This document shows positions 1 through 11,712 of a stretch of DNA of 64,000 nucleotides, piece by piece (positions within the stretch are counted from its first letter, which is position 1; each line of letters opens with the position of its first letter). The stretch lies in NCBI GenBank assembly GCA_024516035.1, contig CM044962.1, forward strand, positions 7,660,659 to 7,724,658, given 5' to 3'. This DNA is from Bactericera cockerelli. Its lineage: Eukaryota; Arthropoda; Insecta; Hemiptera; Triozidae. The translations under genes were made by a program, and so were the position numbers. The notes under the pieces were generated by a model. The model saw nothing but the letters and a program-made list of their open reading frames with translations. It searched no databases and was not told where the DNA came from.

Positions 1-432
1 AACAGGGACAGTTTTTAATGAAAAAGAAATTTCTTTGGGGTCTAATTCTTAAGGTTCTTATGGGAACATTGATACAAATATCGTCTGAGATATTAGATAT
101 TGAGATGTTATTGTTAAAAATATTGTATATAAATAATAATCTTTGGTAATCTCGACGAGCTGTTAGAGTGCCAATATCGAGATGTTCCATTAAGTCAGAG
201 TAAGAGATGGCATTGGGATAACTAGGGTAAAAACCATTCATTTTTTTAAAAAGAAATCTAACAAATCTGGCTTGGACTTTCTCAATATTTTCTCTGTGGT
301 TTTGTGTAGGAGGAGACCAGATGACAGATCCATACTCCAGTTTACTTCTGACAAGTGCGGTGTATAATGTTGTGATGGTAGATTCATCATAGAAATATTT
401 AGAGTGTCTGATAATGAGACCAAGATTGAAAA
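1..432 (-). pseudogene. Non-LTR retrotransposon fragment (RT C-terminal part)
   Basis: Read on the minus strand this stretch encodes the region after the reverse transcriptase palm of a Jockey-like LINE, with motifs such as [25 protein letters not shown] and [17 protein letters not shown]. The same motifs occur in order in the LINE fragment at 35285-36094, so both belong to one family. The reading frame shifts near 235-240, and the copy runs off the left edge of the window. It starts abruptly near 432, as expected for a 5'-truncated insertion. No function is expected. Confidence 0.75.
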
Positions 433-914
433 CAATATGTAGTAGGTAGGTACCTACAAACTTTACTCAACTAATCAATATCTATTTGTTGTTGTTGTTG
501 TCGTCATTCTAACAATTGTTCACAAACTAAAGTTTTTATCGAACCCTTTTTCACTTCAAGACAAAGCAACTAATAAAAATTGATTATTGTCATGAAAATA
601 GGTCATTGTTATCCAACCCTCCGGCACAGATCGAGGTGAAATATCAGAGTTTTTACCATTTCAGTACTTCCAAGACACTTTTTTCGTCATTTTAAATCAT
701 TGAGGACTGTATTGAGTCCCCCGGTACCAAAGCTAAAGGGTGTCTCAAAAAACCAGATTTTTAAGTTTGAAACCACCATAGCTCCGCCACTGATAGTGAT
801 AGAAAATTTATTTTTTGAGGAATGCAGTATTTTTACCTGTTTATTAATAATATGAAATTAAAAAAATACCTTCTCATTTAAATTTCTCAAGAAATGGCCA
901 TTTTTATCAAAAAA

Positions 915-988
915 GTGCCACTTCCGGGGTTCGAACCTGGATTTTGACATCACCAGTGAATCGGCCATAGGGCACTTCCTATCCTTAG
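915..988 (-). repeat. tRNA-like SINE head (degenerate)
   Basis: The minus strand carries a B-box-like GGTTCGAACC and a tRNA-like 3' half. Its A box is weak and no cloverleaf is obvious, so it is read as a SINE remnant rather than a tRNA gene. Confidence 0.4.
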
Positions 989-1068
989 AAACAAACAGAA
1001 TCCAAAAATTCGTACCCATTCAAAAGTTATGAGGCCATTGCCAGGACTTCTGAGACATACTGTAGTCT

Positions 1069-1268
1069 GTCCCGGTAGCTCAGTGGTAAAGGCGGCACTC
1101 TGTGAATCCAGAGATTCCAGAGGTCGCGGGTTCGAAACCCAGCCGGGACATGGCAAGTTATCCTCCTATTTGGGATTTTGACTACATAATAATACGTCTC
1201 GGGCTTCCTGCTGGAATAATGGGACTCATTAGTCCTAACCGGGCAGTATAAATAAGGCGATATTATTA
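1069..1268 (+). mobile_element. tRNA-derived SINE, family I
   Basis: The head has a pol III A box (GGTAGCTCAGTGG) and a B box (GGTTCGAAACC). A unique body with GGCAAGTTATCCTCC and GGGCAGTATAAATAAGGCG follows, and the end is an ATT microsatellite. Further copies of the same body lie at about 54868-55081 (+) and 63515-63712 (-), so this is a dispersed SINE family. Confidence 0.8.
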
Positions 1269-1344
1269 TTATATCTCTCCACGACAATGTTATAGAGTAC
1301 CAAGCATTGGTACAAGAGTACCAAACATTGGTACGAGTTGTGGT

Positions 1345-1700
1345 GGTGAATGAGCTATTCTGGTGGTTCAGGTGGCGTCCACTCCGTTGGTTTGAATCCC
1401 ACCCAAATGTGTGAAAGGAAAAGTCAACTCCGGCAGGTATTTTTCGCTTGCCATGCGACAGGTCCTGGGTTCGATCCCCAGAGCCGGAAAAAAATTGTTC
1501 AAAATTTAATAACAGTTGTTTGTAAGGGATACCTTCCGGTGCGCTCGTGTTGATCCAGCACCTAAATGGGAAGTATTGTGTCACTTCTCGCCCATCGAAG
1601 GGGAGGCATACTACGGGATGGGCAGGCTACAACAGAGATCTAAAGTAGCTACTGTTTCATGGCTACGAAATAGAAAAGGCTGTGAAACACACACCTTAAA
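1345..1700 (+). mobile_element. tRNA-derived SINE, family II, fused to a family III piece
   Basis: The first part (about 1368-1415) resembles the family III head (CCGTTGGTTTGAATCCCACCC). From about 1430 the sequence is family II: B box GGTTCGATCC, then TTGTAAGGGATACCTTCCGG and GAGGCATACTACGGGATGGG. Other family II copies are at about 12411-12660, 17335-17760 and, split, at 25230-25690. Confidence 0.7.
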
Positions 1701-1906
1701 AAAAACTAGTCATCCTAGCTATGAAGGCGGTTCCCCTGTTGTAAGACGCAAGTAATAGGAACTACTTCCAGCTCCTCTGATGTCACTATGTTCAGACAAC
1801 TAAAGATACCTTCAGATTCTTTCCTATTTATGAAAATATGTCATTTTATAATATTAATAATTTTATTTATTTGTAATATTATTTTACAATTGATTGTATA
1901 ATATTA

Positions 1907-2239
1907 AGTTTTCGAAAAGGTACAAAGAAGTGATTGAAAGAGTGAAGATTCTTGGCACAAAAATAATTGCTATAACAGGAGAACCTAGGGTGGGATTAAT
2001 AGACTTATTTTGTAATACCTCTGTGGCGCTAAGTCACGGATTGCGTACTGTGTAAGATAGGGAAAACCGACGCTTAGCAATGACATCAGTTATAGAATTT
2101 GTCTATTAATTTCGCCCCTAGAGACCGCAGTTTAATCATGCAGAAGATCAGCATAGACATCAAGAGAGGAAACACTGGTTCTGTCATGGGTTCAATAATG
2201 CCCAAGTCCCTCATGGACGAGATATTTCACTTGCAGTAA
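1907..2239 (+). pseudogene. Terminal coding exon of an unidentified gene, interrupted by a MITE
   Basis: A plausible acceptor (ATATTAAG) precedes an open frame from about 1909 that reads FSKRYKEVIERVKILGTK and continues to 1988. A 130-bp MITE (1989-2118) with a TAG duplication then interrupts it. Removing the MITE and one TAG keeps the frame, which runs on through RGNTGSVMGSIMPKSLMDEI to a stop at 2237-2239, with AATAAA at 2248-2253. The continuous frame, stop and poly(A) signal suggest a real last exon. Upstream exons are not recognisable in the SINE-filled DNA to the left. I do not recognise the protein family. With the MITE in place the frame reaches a stop inside it, so this allele probably encodes an altered C terminus or is dead. 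Confidence 0.45.
1989..2118. mobile_element. PIF/Harbinger-like MITE (copy 1)
   Basis: A 130-bp element with terminal inverted repeats close to GGGCGGAATTAATAGAC, flanked by TAG (1986-1988 and 2119-2121). Two relatives of 129 bp at 29057-29185 and 62722-62850 are both flanked by TAA. Three-base TWA/TAG-type duplications and GGG-rich ends suggest the PIF/Harbinger superfamily; there is no coding capacity. Confidence 0.75.
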
Positions 2240-2544
2240 CTTAATGTAATAAATAAATATTCCCCATGTACTCGTATGTGGTTTATAATTTTTAAAAAAT
2301 TTCGGAAATATTCCTAACATTTTTCTCCTAATAAATAACGAACGAGTCATTTTATAACATAAGAAAAATTCATTATCTGGTCTCAAAAGTTAGGTTATTC
2401 ACAAATATTGTAGGTATATACTGTAATCTTGTACGTAGTCATTGTATCATAATATTATAGTCATGTGTATTTTTTTAATTATTTCATCTATGTATTTTAA
2501 ATTGTTTATATCTATGTAATTTTTTGTAAATATGTAAAGTTGGC

Positions 2545-2668
2545 GTTAGGAAGGGCATCCAGCCATAAAAAACGTGCTCCACCCTACCAAACTCAACCAT
2601 GAGGTTGAACAATGCCGACCCCAATAGCAACATAAGCTAATATGGGATATAGGCAAGGAGATATATTA
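2545..2668 (+). repeat. SINE family IV 3' tail
   Basis: The sequence GGCGTTAGGAAGGGCATCC and the following ATGAGGTTGAACAATGCCG match the 3' end of the family IV SINE copy at 39735-40075. Only the tail is present. Confidence 0.6.
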
Positions 2669-2699
2669 TATTTATGTAAATTTTAGTTCAACTGAATAT

Positions 2700-3378
2700 G
2701 TACACTAGACTGGTTTTAAAAAATCAATATCGGAATTTTTACAACGCTCAGGCAGAAATGAGTTCGGCTTTTGCAGAAATTGAGATAGACAAAATTTCAA
2801 GACAATCAGAGCACGTTAACAGGACCCGCTCTGGCCTCAAAGTTTGGAAATTTGCCAAATTTTCGAGGTTGAGCTGACATTTTCGGCCGTAACTCGAGAA
2901 CGAAAAATCATACGAGCTTTAAAGATATATCAAATGAAAGACCATTTTGTTGACTTTACTTTGTTGTATAATACTAGTTCCCGAAATCTTAATGGTTACT
3001 GACTAAATTAAGAATATGTAGTCGAAAACGGGCCAGGTACCCAAAGTAGAGCATCTAAGGCATGATAGGATAATGGGTGAAAATACTTATGATTTATAAA
3101 ACTTATACATATAAATGTTAGAAGATTAGTTTTGAATGATTTTTTGACACATTATAAAGCTATAAATACCCGTTTTTACCTACTTGATAGTTCCTGACAG
3201 GTTAAGGCATGGCCAGAAAAACAAAATAATAATACAAACATATTACGTCAAAGTTATTCTCATTTTTTTATTGTAGAACTACAAATATCTAAAATTAAAA
3301 GTACAAATAGGTAACATTTCGTCAAAAAAATATAAATTAAGCAGTAAACCTTAACTTAGTTAATTGGGAAAGGGGTAG
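2700..3378 (+). repeat. Left arm of palindromic (foldback) element, outer part
   Basis: This stretch is the reverse complement, with few mismatches, of about 13130-13819. The outer tip reads GTACACTAGACTGGTTTTA here and GTACATTAGACTGGTTTTA on the other arm. The arm is cut at 3378 by the BEL/Pao retrotransposon and resumes at 11713. Confidence 0.85.
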
Positions 3379-3758
3379 TGGACAATTGAGGCTTTCAGGG
3401 GGGTTAATAAAGGGCTTATTCAAGAACTCATGAAGAAAATCCGTAAAAAAGAAATAGGAAAAATATTACCTGGGAAGTCTGGGAACGTGCAGAGACAAAG
3501 AGAAAGTGCAAGTGGTGAAGAGGTTAGAGCTGGTTGGTGATTGGTGTGAAGATAGCATTCCCAGCAGGCAGGAGGGGAAGTTGGTTCTCCAAAATGGCAG
3601 GGTTGCCAGCTGACTTGGAACAGATTTCTTGGTGTGGGACTTTTAACTTTTGTTAGGGTTTAAAAATACTTCCCTCCACTCTCAACTCAAGCACGAAATG
3701 ATCAGGAGAGGAAATAGGAGACAGGAGCGGCAACTCAGACATTCACAAGAATTATACA
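3379..3758 (-). repeat. 3' LTR of the BEL/Pao element
   Basis: A 380-bp repeat, TG at 3379 and CA at 3757-3758 on the plus strand. It matches the LTR at 11328-11707 at all but one position that I can see. It is the 3' LTR because the element is transcribed leftward. Confidence 0.93.
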
Positions 3759-3771
3759 TTTTCCCCCCACC
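3759..3771 (-). promoter_or_regulatory. Polypurine tract of the BEL/Pao element
   Basis: On the minus strand the bases directly upstream of the 3' LTR read GGTGGGGGGAAAA. This is the expected place and composition for a plus-strand priming polypurine tract. Confidence 0.7.
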
Positions 3772-3947
3772 AAAATGGCCATTTTTCAACTGGGAGAAGG
3801 GACCTATCAACCAAGTAGTGGACTGTATCGGAAAAAAGTGGACTGTATCGGAACAAAATTAATGTTGGACCAGGACAAGACTCAACATAATACATCAAAT
3901 ATACATGAAAAATGAAAACAACAAATTGACTAGAATGGATAACTAAC

Positions 3948-6900
3948 CTAAGTTAAGGTGGGCAAAAGGAGAAGCTTTCGAACGGGTCTGAGAAGTCTGC
4001 GTGCAGACGTTGTAATTTCAACAACACGTACAACACCATCTTGGTGAGGATGTATCTTGGTGATACGAGCAATGGGCCATTGCAAAGGCGCCATATTTTC
4101 TGACAAAACTAAAACAACATCACCAACTTTGACATTGTCAGATTGGTGATACCACTTCTGTCTTTGAAGCAGAGTATGCAAGTATTCGTCTGACCAACGC
4201 TTCCAAAAGTGTTGGCAGATCTGTGATACTAGAGTCCAGCGAGCAACAAAATTTGATGGTGACAAAGTTAAGTTGCGCTCAGGACGTGACAAAAGAGGCT
4301 GTCCAACAAGAAAATGACCAGGGGTAAGTACATCTAAATTATCCACGGTGGGAGATGGAACACCCAATGGTCTAGAATTTAAAATGGCTTCAATTTTCAC
4401 TAAAACGGTCGAAAACTCCTCATAATGCAGAAGTCGATTGGTCAACACACGAGTCAAGTGAGATTTGACCGACTTCACACTCGCTTCCCACAGACCGCCC
4501 GCTGAAGGGTTGGCTGGGGCATTAAAGGACCACTTGATTTCTCGGCTACCTAAATGGTCAACAATGGAGTATTCATTCTCCTGTAAGAAACGACAAGTGT
4601 CCTCGATGACATTGGCTGCACCCTTGAAATTGGTACCTTGGTCCGAAAATATCATGGACGGAACAGAACGCCTGGCAATAAACCGGTCCAATGCACCAAG
4701 AAAGCAGGCTGTGGAAAGCGAGGTAAGCAACTCAAGGTGAACTGCTTTTACAGAAAAACATACAAAAACGGCAAAATAAGCCTTCAGTGATGGAGCATTC
4801 CTACGATACCCATCCTTTATTAAGAACGGACCAGCTAGATCCACCCCTGTATTGACAAAGGGTCGGCACTGGTGGAACCGTGATAAGGGTAGCTCCGCCA
4901 TCTGAGGCTGAGGAGGCTTGGCAGACAGACGGAAACATGGCAAACATTTAAAAATTATTTTTCGAACAAGGTTGCGCAGGCCAATAATAAAGTATTGACG
5001 CAGGATGAGAGTTTGGACAATTTGCGGGCCCCCATGCAATGAATAAATATGAAAATGTCTGACCAGCAATATGGCCATATGACAATTGTTTGGAAGAAGT
5101 ACAGGATGACGGGAATGAAAAGGCAATGGTGCCTTGTCTATTCTACCCCCCACCCTGAGAACACCCCCATCAAGGAACGGGGACAGCCGAGCCAGTGAAT
5201 CAGGCAACTGACGCCCAGACTGAACGGCCTCAATCTCTTTAGAGAAATGTCCTGACTGGGTAATCCTCACTAGGGTCAGCTCGGCTTGTACTAACTCATC
5301 GGTGGTCAAAGGGCCCACAGGTTTGGAAAGGGCACTGCCCGAACATCGGTGACGCCATCGAAGAATCCAGGCTGTCACGCGCTTGGCCCTAAACAAGGTA
5401 GAGAACCTTTTAATAAAACTTAAGTCCTCAGACTCCTGCACAACCTTTGTAACCAATGTGGTAACCTCAGCTGACTTCAGCTCAGGAAGGCCCTCAACGG
5501 GTGTGAAAGTACTCATTGGCCAAAAGGAAATTTCCTGCTTTAGGAAAGGTGGACCATTCCACCACAAATCATGATCAACAATAACACTAGGAAAACATCC
5601 TCGACTGGCCAAGTCAGCTGGGTTCAACTCAGTTTGAATATGTCTCCACTGAGACGGATCAGTTAATTCTAGAATGCGCACCACCCGATTGGCAACAAAC
5701 ATCTTGAGCAAATGGGGCGGGGTGTGCAACCAGGAGAGGACAACCATAGAGTCAGAAAATAGATACTTGTTTGAAATATTGAGACGGGTAATTAAAGGCT
5801 TCAGAGATTCAAGGACTTCAGCCAACATCACAGCTGCGCCCAGCTCTAGTCTTGGGACCGTTACCGGCTTCACAGGGGCCACTCGACTTTTGGCCCTAAT
5901 CAAATTAATGAGGACCCGCCCATCTGTGCAGACAACGCGCAGATAAACTAGACACCCCATAGCGGAAAGAGAAGCATCTGCAAATGCCACCAATTCCGGA
6001 GGAAAAATAAATGTATCCAGAATAAGTCTGGGAATACGAATTGACTCAAGCAGAGGGAGCTCAGAAGCAAACCTCTTCCACTCAGTCAAAAGGTCACCAG
6101 GCAAAACCTCATCCCAAGCTAGCCCTCTCAGCCAAATTACCTGGAGAAAAACTTTCATCCAACAGGTGACGGGGCATAAAAAACCCGAGGTATCATAGAT
6201 TTTGGCAATTTTTGACAATATTTGACGTTTGGTTTGGCAATTGCAATGTTGTTCTACCTTGTAACAAAACATATCCTGGCAAGGGTCCCACTGTAAACCC
6301 AATATCTTAATGGCATCAACATCATCAAATAAAGAGTGTGGCCTCTCCAACATGTCCTCTGGAAAATCTCCCAAGACCCCAGGATGCGAACTGGACCACT
6401 TCCTCAGTTCAAACTTGCCAGCAGCAAGGAGGGACACTAGTTCATCCCGCATCCTGAGTGCCTCCTCAACAGAAGATGCCCCAGAGACCAGATCGTCAAT
6501 GTACACCTCACTACTTAGTGCACGGGCAGCCAAAGGGAACCTCGCCCCCTCATCAACAACTAGTTGCTTGATTACTCGCTGGGCCTGAAATGGCGCAGAA
6601 GCGACACCAAAACACACACGCTGTATCTCATACTGCTGAATAGGCTGAGATGGATCCTCACGCCATAAAATCTGTTGAAACGGGCTGTCCCTAGGATCTA
6701 CCTTGATGGCACGGTACATTTGACGAATATCAGCCGTAATGGCAATTTTATTTAAACGGAAATTCAAAATCAGGTCATTTATGTCTGACTGGAGTTTTGG
6801 ACCAACTAGCAAGGTTTCGTTCAAAGATGGATGTTGGGGACTTGCACGCTCAGCAGGGCTGAAAACAACCCGCACCTTGGTCGTAGAACTAGAGGCCTTC

Positions 6901-7245
6901 ATAACACCATGATGAATCAGAACATAAGTGGATGGCTTTGTGGCTGGGATCATATGTCCCTGATCAACATAATCCTTTAAATTTTCATGATAAAGAGATT
7001 TAAATTCTGGTTTATATTCCAGGGAACGCTCCAGTTTTAACAACCGAGACTTGGCATGATTCAAATTATTTCCTAAATCAGGTGGGCGGTCAGCACGAAA
7101 AGGCAAACGAACAACATAAGTTCCATCAGGGTCCCTGTAATGTGTGTTCACAAAGTGCTCTTCACATCGGGCCTCATCTGGATGGGCTGGAATTTTAACT
7201 TGAACCTCTTCCCTTTCCCAAAACTTTCTCAGTTGATCATGCAGT
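3948..7245 (-). CDS. BEL/Pao Pol: reverse transcriptase, RNase H, integrase (3' part of gag-pol)
   Basis: The frame is open from the hAT insertion site at 7245 down to a stop at 3948; the first Met is at 7151, but this is the inner part of a polyprotein, so that Met is not a true start. It opens with the conserved FWE...CE stretch that precedes RT in this clade. RT follows with the YIDD active site (YIDDLVSGASSVEEA), then RNase H (VAFADASLSAMG...). Integrase has an HH-CC zinc region ending CLPCF and the acidic triad in VDLAGPF, SDQGTNFKG and SAGGLWEAS. The C-terminal integrase-associated domain (DUF5641 type) includes FWKRWSDEYLHTL. The first 94 bases beyond the Met are coding but lack a start because the hAT element separates them from gag. 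No internal stop is present. Confidence 0.92.
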
Positions 7246-7253
7246 GCTGTGTC

Positions 7254-8826
7254 CAGGGACGGCCGGTGCTAAGGAGCTGCGGAACTCCAGCACCCCCAGA
7301 CGAAAAGGAAAAAAAAAAAAAAAAATTCATGGTTCTTTAGCTTGTAGTAAATGAAAATCATTAGGCATATCTCGAACAATCAATTGATAAAATTATCATT
7401 ATAATGAATAAAAATCGTACTAAATAAAAACTAGGTAACTAATTAGATAAATCTTTACCCAAGCTTGATTGTAGAGTACATAAATCTAATACGCTCTTCT
7501 TACTTTTTGGCTTCTCCGTGCGGAGCGCTGCCGCGCTCCGTAGAGCATTTCTCTTTTCTCTGCTCATGCCTTATTGAAAGAGAAGGCATGGAGCAACCAA
7601 ACCAACCCGCACAGCGGGGCAAAGAGAGGAACAAAGAAACGAAAAAAAATTTGTCTCGGGGGAGACGATTTTGTCTCCAGGAAGTAAGATAGTGTTAGCT
7701 GAAAAATTTCTGATTGACTTCAAGCTTCTAGAGCTATGAAGTAGAAAAATGCAAGTTATTTATAGATTTCGTTCATGAGGAGAGGGGAAGCACCGAAGCA
7801 GGAAGGAACAAGGAACTAGACAACTAGTTCAAGGTCTCCTTTGCGCCTGACCGCCTGACTCGGTCTGTTTACTTTCGTTCCGCGAAATTTATGTTAATAA
7901 TTTCACGTGTTTTTGTTTTGAAAATTAATTAATAATCAATTACAATTTATTTAATGATTTAAAGTACAGTGTAACAAATAACAATTAATCATTGAATTTA
8001 CCTAACAGTTTATTTTACCCAAAGTTTTGTAAACATAATATCGGTCTATAATTATAACATTAATTTTATCCTTAATTTTGAATTCATTTTTAAGATTAAA
8101 TTAGTGCAATCAATTTAAGTTGGGTTTGAAACTTCTTATAAAGGATATTAAAATTAAATTAGCATTATCGATTCATTCTCTTTAAAGTTAAAAATGTATA
8201 TTTTTACTTTTAGTATTGTTTTTTTTTATCACAGGGGAATTAGGTAATTACATTTCAAAGCAGGTATGGAAAAACAAAATTAATTCAGTTGACATCTTAT
8301 TAAGAATAAGTTTTCTTTGTTTTCACTTCACAAAAAAATGATTTCAAACATAGGTACATATTTGATTCTGACTTCAATGAAAAAGCCATTCACAAGTTTT
8401 GTTCGAAATCCAGCGAATGGATTCTACTCCAAATAATCAGTGAAGAGTAAGTCCTTTATAAATTCTTATTTTCTTTCTTTTGAACATTTTTTTTTCTTTT
8501 CTCATGTATGTTGAAAAAAAATCTACAATGGTCGTGAAAAATAAACGATATTCCAAAATTATCATCATAATATATTTGCGTCAGCTAATCATTTTTATAA
8601 ATTAAAACAAATTAATTTATTATGATACTTAACCACTCTAACTGAATTCTCGAAAATCACCATAAGTGAGTCTTGAACTATTGACCCCCTAGTTAGAATT
8701 CCCTCTCCCTGACATAACCACTTCATCACCACTAGGCCTTGCAGACATGTATTAAATGTTGCATAGTTTTTCTTTTCGTAAAATTTTGACAGCACCCCCA
8801 AACCAAATTTCCACCGGCCGCGCCTG
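7254..8826. mobile_element. Non-autonomous hAT element inside the retrotransposon
   Basis: The ends are CAGGGACGGCCGGTG on the left and the complement of CAGGCGCGGCCGGTG on the right, flanked by an exact 8-bp duplication GCTGTGTC (7246-7253 and 8827-8834). This is the hAT signature. The 1573-bp interior is AT-rich with no frame above 75 codons, so it has no transposase. A 256-bp relative with the same ends lies at 55494-55749. The insertion separates the protease and RT parts of the BEL/Pao polyprotein. Confidence 0.9.
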
Positions 8827-10889
8827 GCTGTGTCCACAGTAGTCACATGAAAGGACTGAGATACAAGGGGGGTATTAGAGTTTACCACTCCCATAACAAG
8901 ATAACCAAACATAGTAGGAATAAGGGAAGGTTCACCAGACACTACCGACTTTTGTAAGTCCAAAATGCTGGCATAATATTCAGCACCCAATAAAATATCC
9001 ACTCTAGATGGATGGCAAAAGGTTGGGTCTGCCAAAGCATATCCCGCCAAACTTGACAAAACATGCTTAGGGACAGCAACAGAGGGAACATGACCTGATA
9101 TTGATGGTAATATGACAGCATCAATAGGAAGGGATCTGCCATCTAGACGAGAAGACAGAGTGCAGGAAACCTGACCCTTCACACGCATGGGTTCAGATTC
9201 ACCCACACCGGAAACACAGACATTACTTGTCTGGATAGGCAAATTCAAAATATTTACTAAATGGGCAGACACAATGCTAATCATGCTACCAGGATCTATT
9301 AACACTCTAACTGGGTGCTGGATTCCAAAGCTGTCCAATATGGACACCAATGCTGTACCCAACAACACCTGACGACTAGGGAGGACTCCTGAGCCAGAAA
9401 CGTCTCTACAGGAGAGGGCAAGATTAACCTCAGCTTGATTAGGTTGATCCGAAACAGTATAAATTGGATTTGAAACAACTGGTTGAGAAACCCCCCCACT
9501 GGGAGAAATCTCATTAGCAGGCATATCTCTGTGCAACAAGGAATGGTGAGCACGAGATCCACAATGACGGCAACTGAACTTGGTTGAGCATGATGACCTT
9601 GAGTGAGGCCCGAGGCAGGCAAAACACAAATGATGGGTCCTCACTGTGTCAAAACGCTCTTGAACAGACATGGCGGCAAATAAATTACACTCAATTAGGC
9701 GGTGAGCCTTGGAACAATGAGGGCAGGAAACACCACTGGCAGAACGGGACTGGTTTGACCTAAAGTCAGGTTTGGCAACGCTGGATGACCCATTATAGGG
9801 TTTGGCAACATTAAATGACCCATTAGAGGGTTTGGCTACATGGTGAACATCACCCTTGAAACTACTTGAAAACCCTTTATAGGGTCTGGCAACATTGGAC
9901 GGCAACACATCTGTGGAAAAACCTGCAACATCTACCTGGGTAACATATGACCCTCTCACCTCTGGCTTCATGAATGGTTTTTTAACACTAGACCCAGACG
10001 AGGCACCCATGAGCTCCGCCACTGAAACCCGTGCCTGAACATAGGTCCGGAGATCAGAATAGGTGGGTATGGTATTTAATGAGATTTTCTCATGCTCAAA
10101 AGCCTGTCTAGTTAGAGGGTCTAATGCATTAAGGCCCATGTACAACAGTAAAAAATCACCCTTATCCTGTAGGGAAGTATTTTCCAATGCTTCAACATTT
10201 GTGTTGAATTGATCCAGCCACTTCTGTAACTGAACCTCACTGGTTAATGGCTTAAAGGCAAATAATTTATTACAACACTGATGGGCTACCACCCGAGGAT
10301 TACTAAAACGCTTGACAAGTGAATTATAGGCAACTTGATAGTTTTCAGCCACAAAGGCAATGCTTTGAACACTAGACAGGGCTGACCCCTTCAACAAGGA
10401 AACCAAATATGTGTACTTTTCAATAGGTTCTAAACCTGTGTTACTATGGATCAAAGCATCAAAAAGTGACTTAAAAGCAGGAAAAGATTCATAATCCCCC
10501 ATAAAACATTGAATATTCACTTGAGGCAACTTTGGCTTCATCCTACCATCGTTGGTTGCAACCACCATAGGCTTGACCTCTGAGGTCCCTGTAATGACCC
10601 CCAAGACATCAAAATACATAGCTTCAAACTGTTTTGAAACAGAATGAATGGCAATTCTTTCCTCTGTAGTAGGATGAAGAACATTATATTCACAAATAGT
10701 ATCCTGCACTGATTGAAACTCCTTGAAAGTTGATTCCAGATAAGGCATGGAGGCTCGCATACGGACCAAAAGCAATGGGTCATTTTCCACTTTTGGAATG
10801 AGTCCATGGAATTCCTGAACCCTAGTAATTAAACGTTTCCGTCTCTCTACCACCACCTCTACCAGATTCCTGTCCTGGTCACCTGCCAT
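8827..10889 (-). CDS. BEL/Pao Gag-protease (5' part of gag-pol)
   Basis: The start Met is at 10889. The host-element frame is open to the hAT junction at 8827; it then runs on into hAT sequence to a spurious stop at 8595. A Gag domain of the DUF1759 type (FMGDYESFPAFKSLFDALIH) occupies roughly residues 125-270. Two Cys/His knuckle-like stretches follow (CPHCSKAHRLIEC; CFACLGPHSRSSC...CRHCGSRAHH). A retropepsin-like protease (DUF1758 type) has the DxGS active site as VLIDPGSMISIVSA. Four related NGSF/VAKP-type short repeats lie between Gag and the knuckles. The 2063 bases here plus the 3298 bases of the 3' part total 5361, exactly 1787 codons including the stop. Confidence 0.9.
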
Positions 10890-10959
10890 GTTAGATGTAA
10901 ATATTACAGGAAAAATGCACTTACTTGGTTGACAACAACAAAAAAAATATGTGCTTTAT

Positions 10960-11095
10960 GAGTCACGTGAAAATCAAAAAAAAATCTAACCAAGGGAACC
11001 CCTATGACTTAACCAATACAAAAAAATTTACCAAGGGAACCCCTATGACTTAACCAATACAAAAAAAAAATTACCAAGGGAACCCCCAACTTTAA
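10960..11095 (-). repeat. Short tandem repeats in the BEL/Pao leader
   Basis: About three units of 45-50 bp containing ACCAAGGGAACCCC and CTATGACTTAACCAATAC lie between the 5' LTR and the gag start. No coding frame is present; such leader repeats may belong to the packaging or untranslated region. Confidence 0.65.
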
Positions 11096-11304
11096 AATTA
11101 ACTGAACACAAACAACACTGAATTTATGGGTAAAACAAACACAAAAAAACACTTATATCACAGAAGGATTACATTTGACTCATCACTTTAGCATGCTTCA
11201 AACTTAGGCAGACTTCAAACTTCAACCATGAGGGCAGACTTCAAACTTAGGCAGAATTCAACTTGGCACATTTTCCTAAAAAGGGGACCCCCTAAAAACA
11301 GACA

Positions 11305-11327
11305 TACGGCCGCGTGGAAGGACCAAA
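11305..11327 (-). promoter_or_regulatory. Candidate primer binding site
   Basis: Directly downstream of the 5' LTR on the minus strand, after TT, lies TGGTCCTTCCACGCGG. TGG pairs with a tRNA CCA end. The first nine bases would pair with a tRNA ending GAAGGACCA, such as tRNA-Tyr, but the match beyond that is not established. Confidence 0.5.
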
Positions 11328-11707
11328 TGGACAGTTGAGGCTTTCAGGGGGGTTAATAAAGGGCTTATTCAAGAACTCATGAAGAAAATCCGTAAAAAAG
11401 AAATAGGAAAAATATTACCTGGGAAGTCTGGGAACGTGCAGAGACAAAGAGAAAGTGCAAGTGGTGAAGAGGTTAGAGCTGGTTGGTGATTGGTGTGAAG
11501 ATAGCATTCCCAGCAGGCAGGAGGGGAAGTTGGTTCTCCAAAATGGCAGGGTTGCCAGCTGACTTGGAACAGATTTCTTGGTGTGGGACTTTTAACTTTT
11601 GTTAGGGTTTAAAAATACTTCCCTCCACTCTCAACTCAAGCACGAAATGATCAGGAGAGGAAATAGGAGACAGGAGCGGCAACTCAGACATTCACAAGAA
11701 TTATACA
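11328..11707 (-). repeat. 5' LTR of the BEL/Pao element
   Basis: A 380-bp repeat, TG at 11328-11329 and CA at 11706-11707, followed by the GGTAG duplication at 11708-11712. It is equal in length to the other LTR, with one visible substitution. Confidence 0.93.
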
Positions 11708-11712
11708 GGTAG

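Larger units (their letters stand above)
3374..11712 (-). mobile_element. BEL/Pao LTR retrotransposon (complete, split by a hAT element)
   Basis: Two direct 380-bp LTRs (3379-3758 and 11328-11707) begin TG and end CA and are flanked by a 5-bp duplication GGTAG (3374-3378, 11708-11712). Coding runs on the minus strand: Gag and protease (10889 to 8827), then reverse transcriptase, RNase H and integrase (7245 to 3948). This protease-RT-RH-integrase order in one frame is typical of BEL/Pao. The LTRs differ at one position that I can see (A or G at the seventh base), so insertion was recent. A hAT element with 8-bp duplications lies between protease and RT. Apart from that break the coding region looks intact. 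Confidence 0.93.

Noticed and set aside
1071..1150. tRNA genes at the many A/B-box sites (for example 1071, 12411, 15385, 38382, 46045)
   Set aside because: Each is followed by a SINE body and repeated elsewhere; cloverleafs are imperfect, so they are SINE heads.
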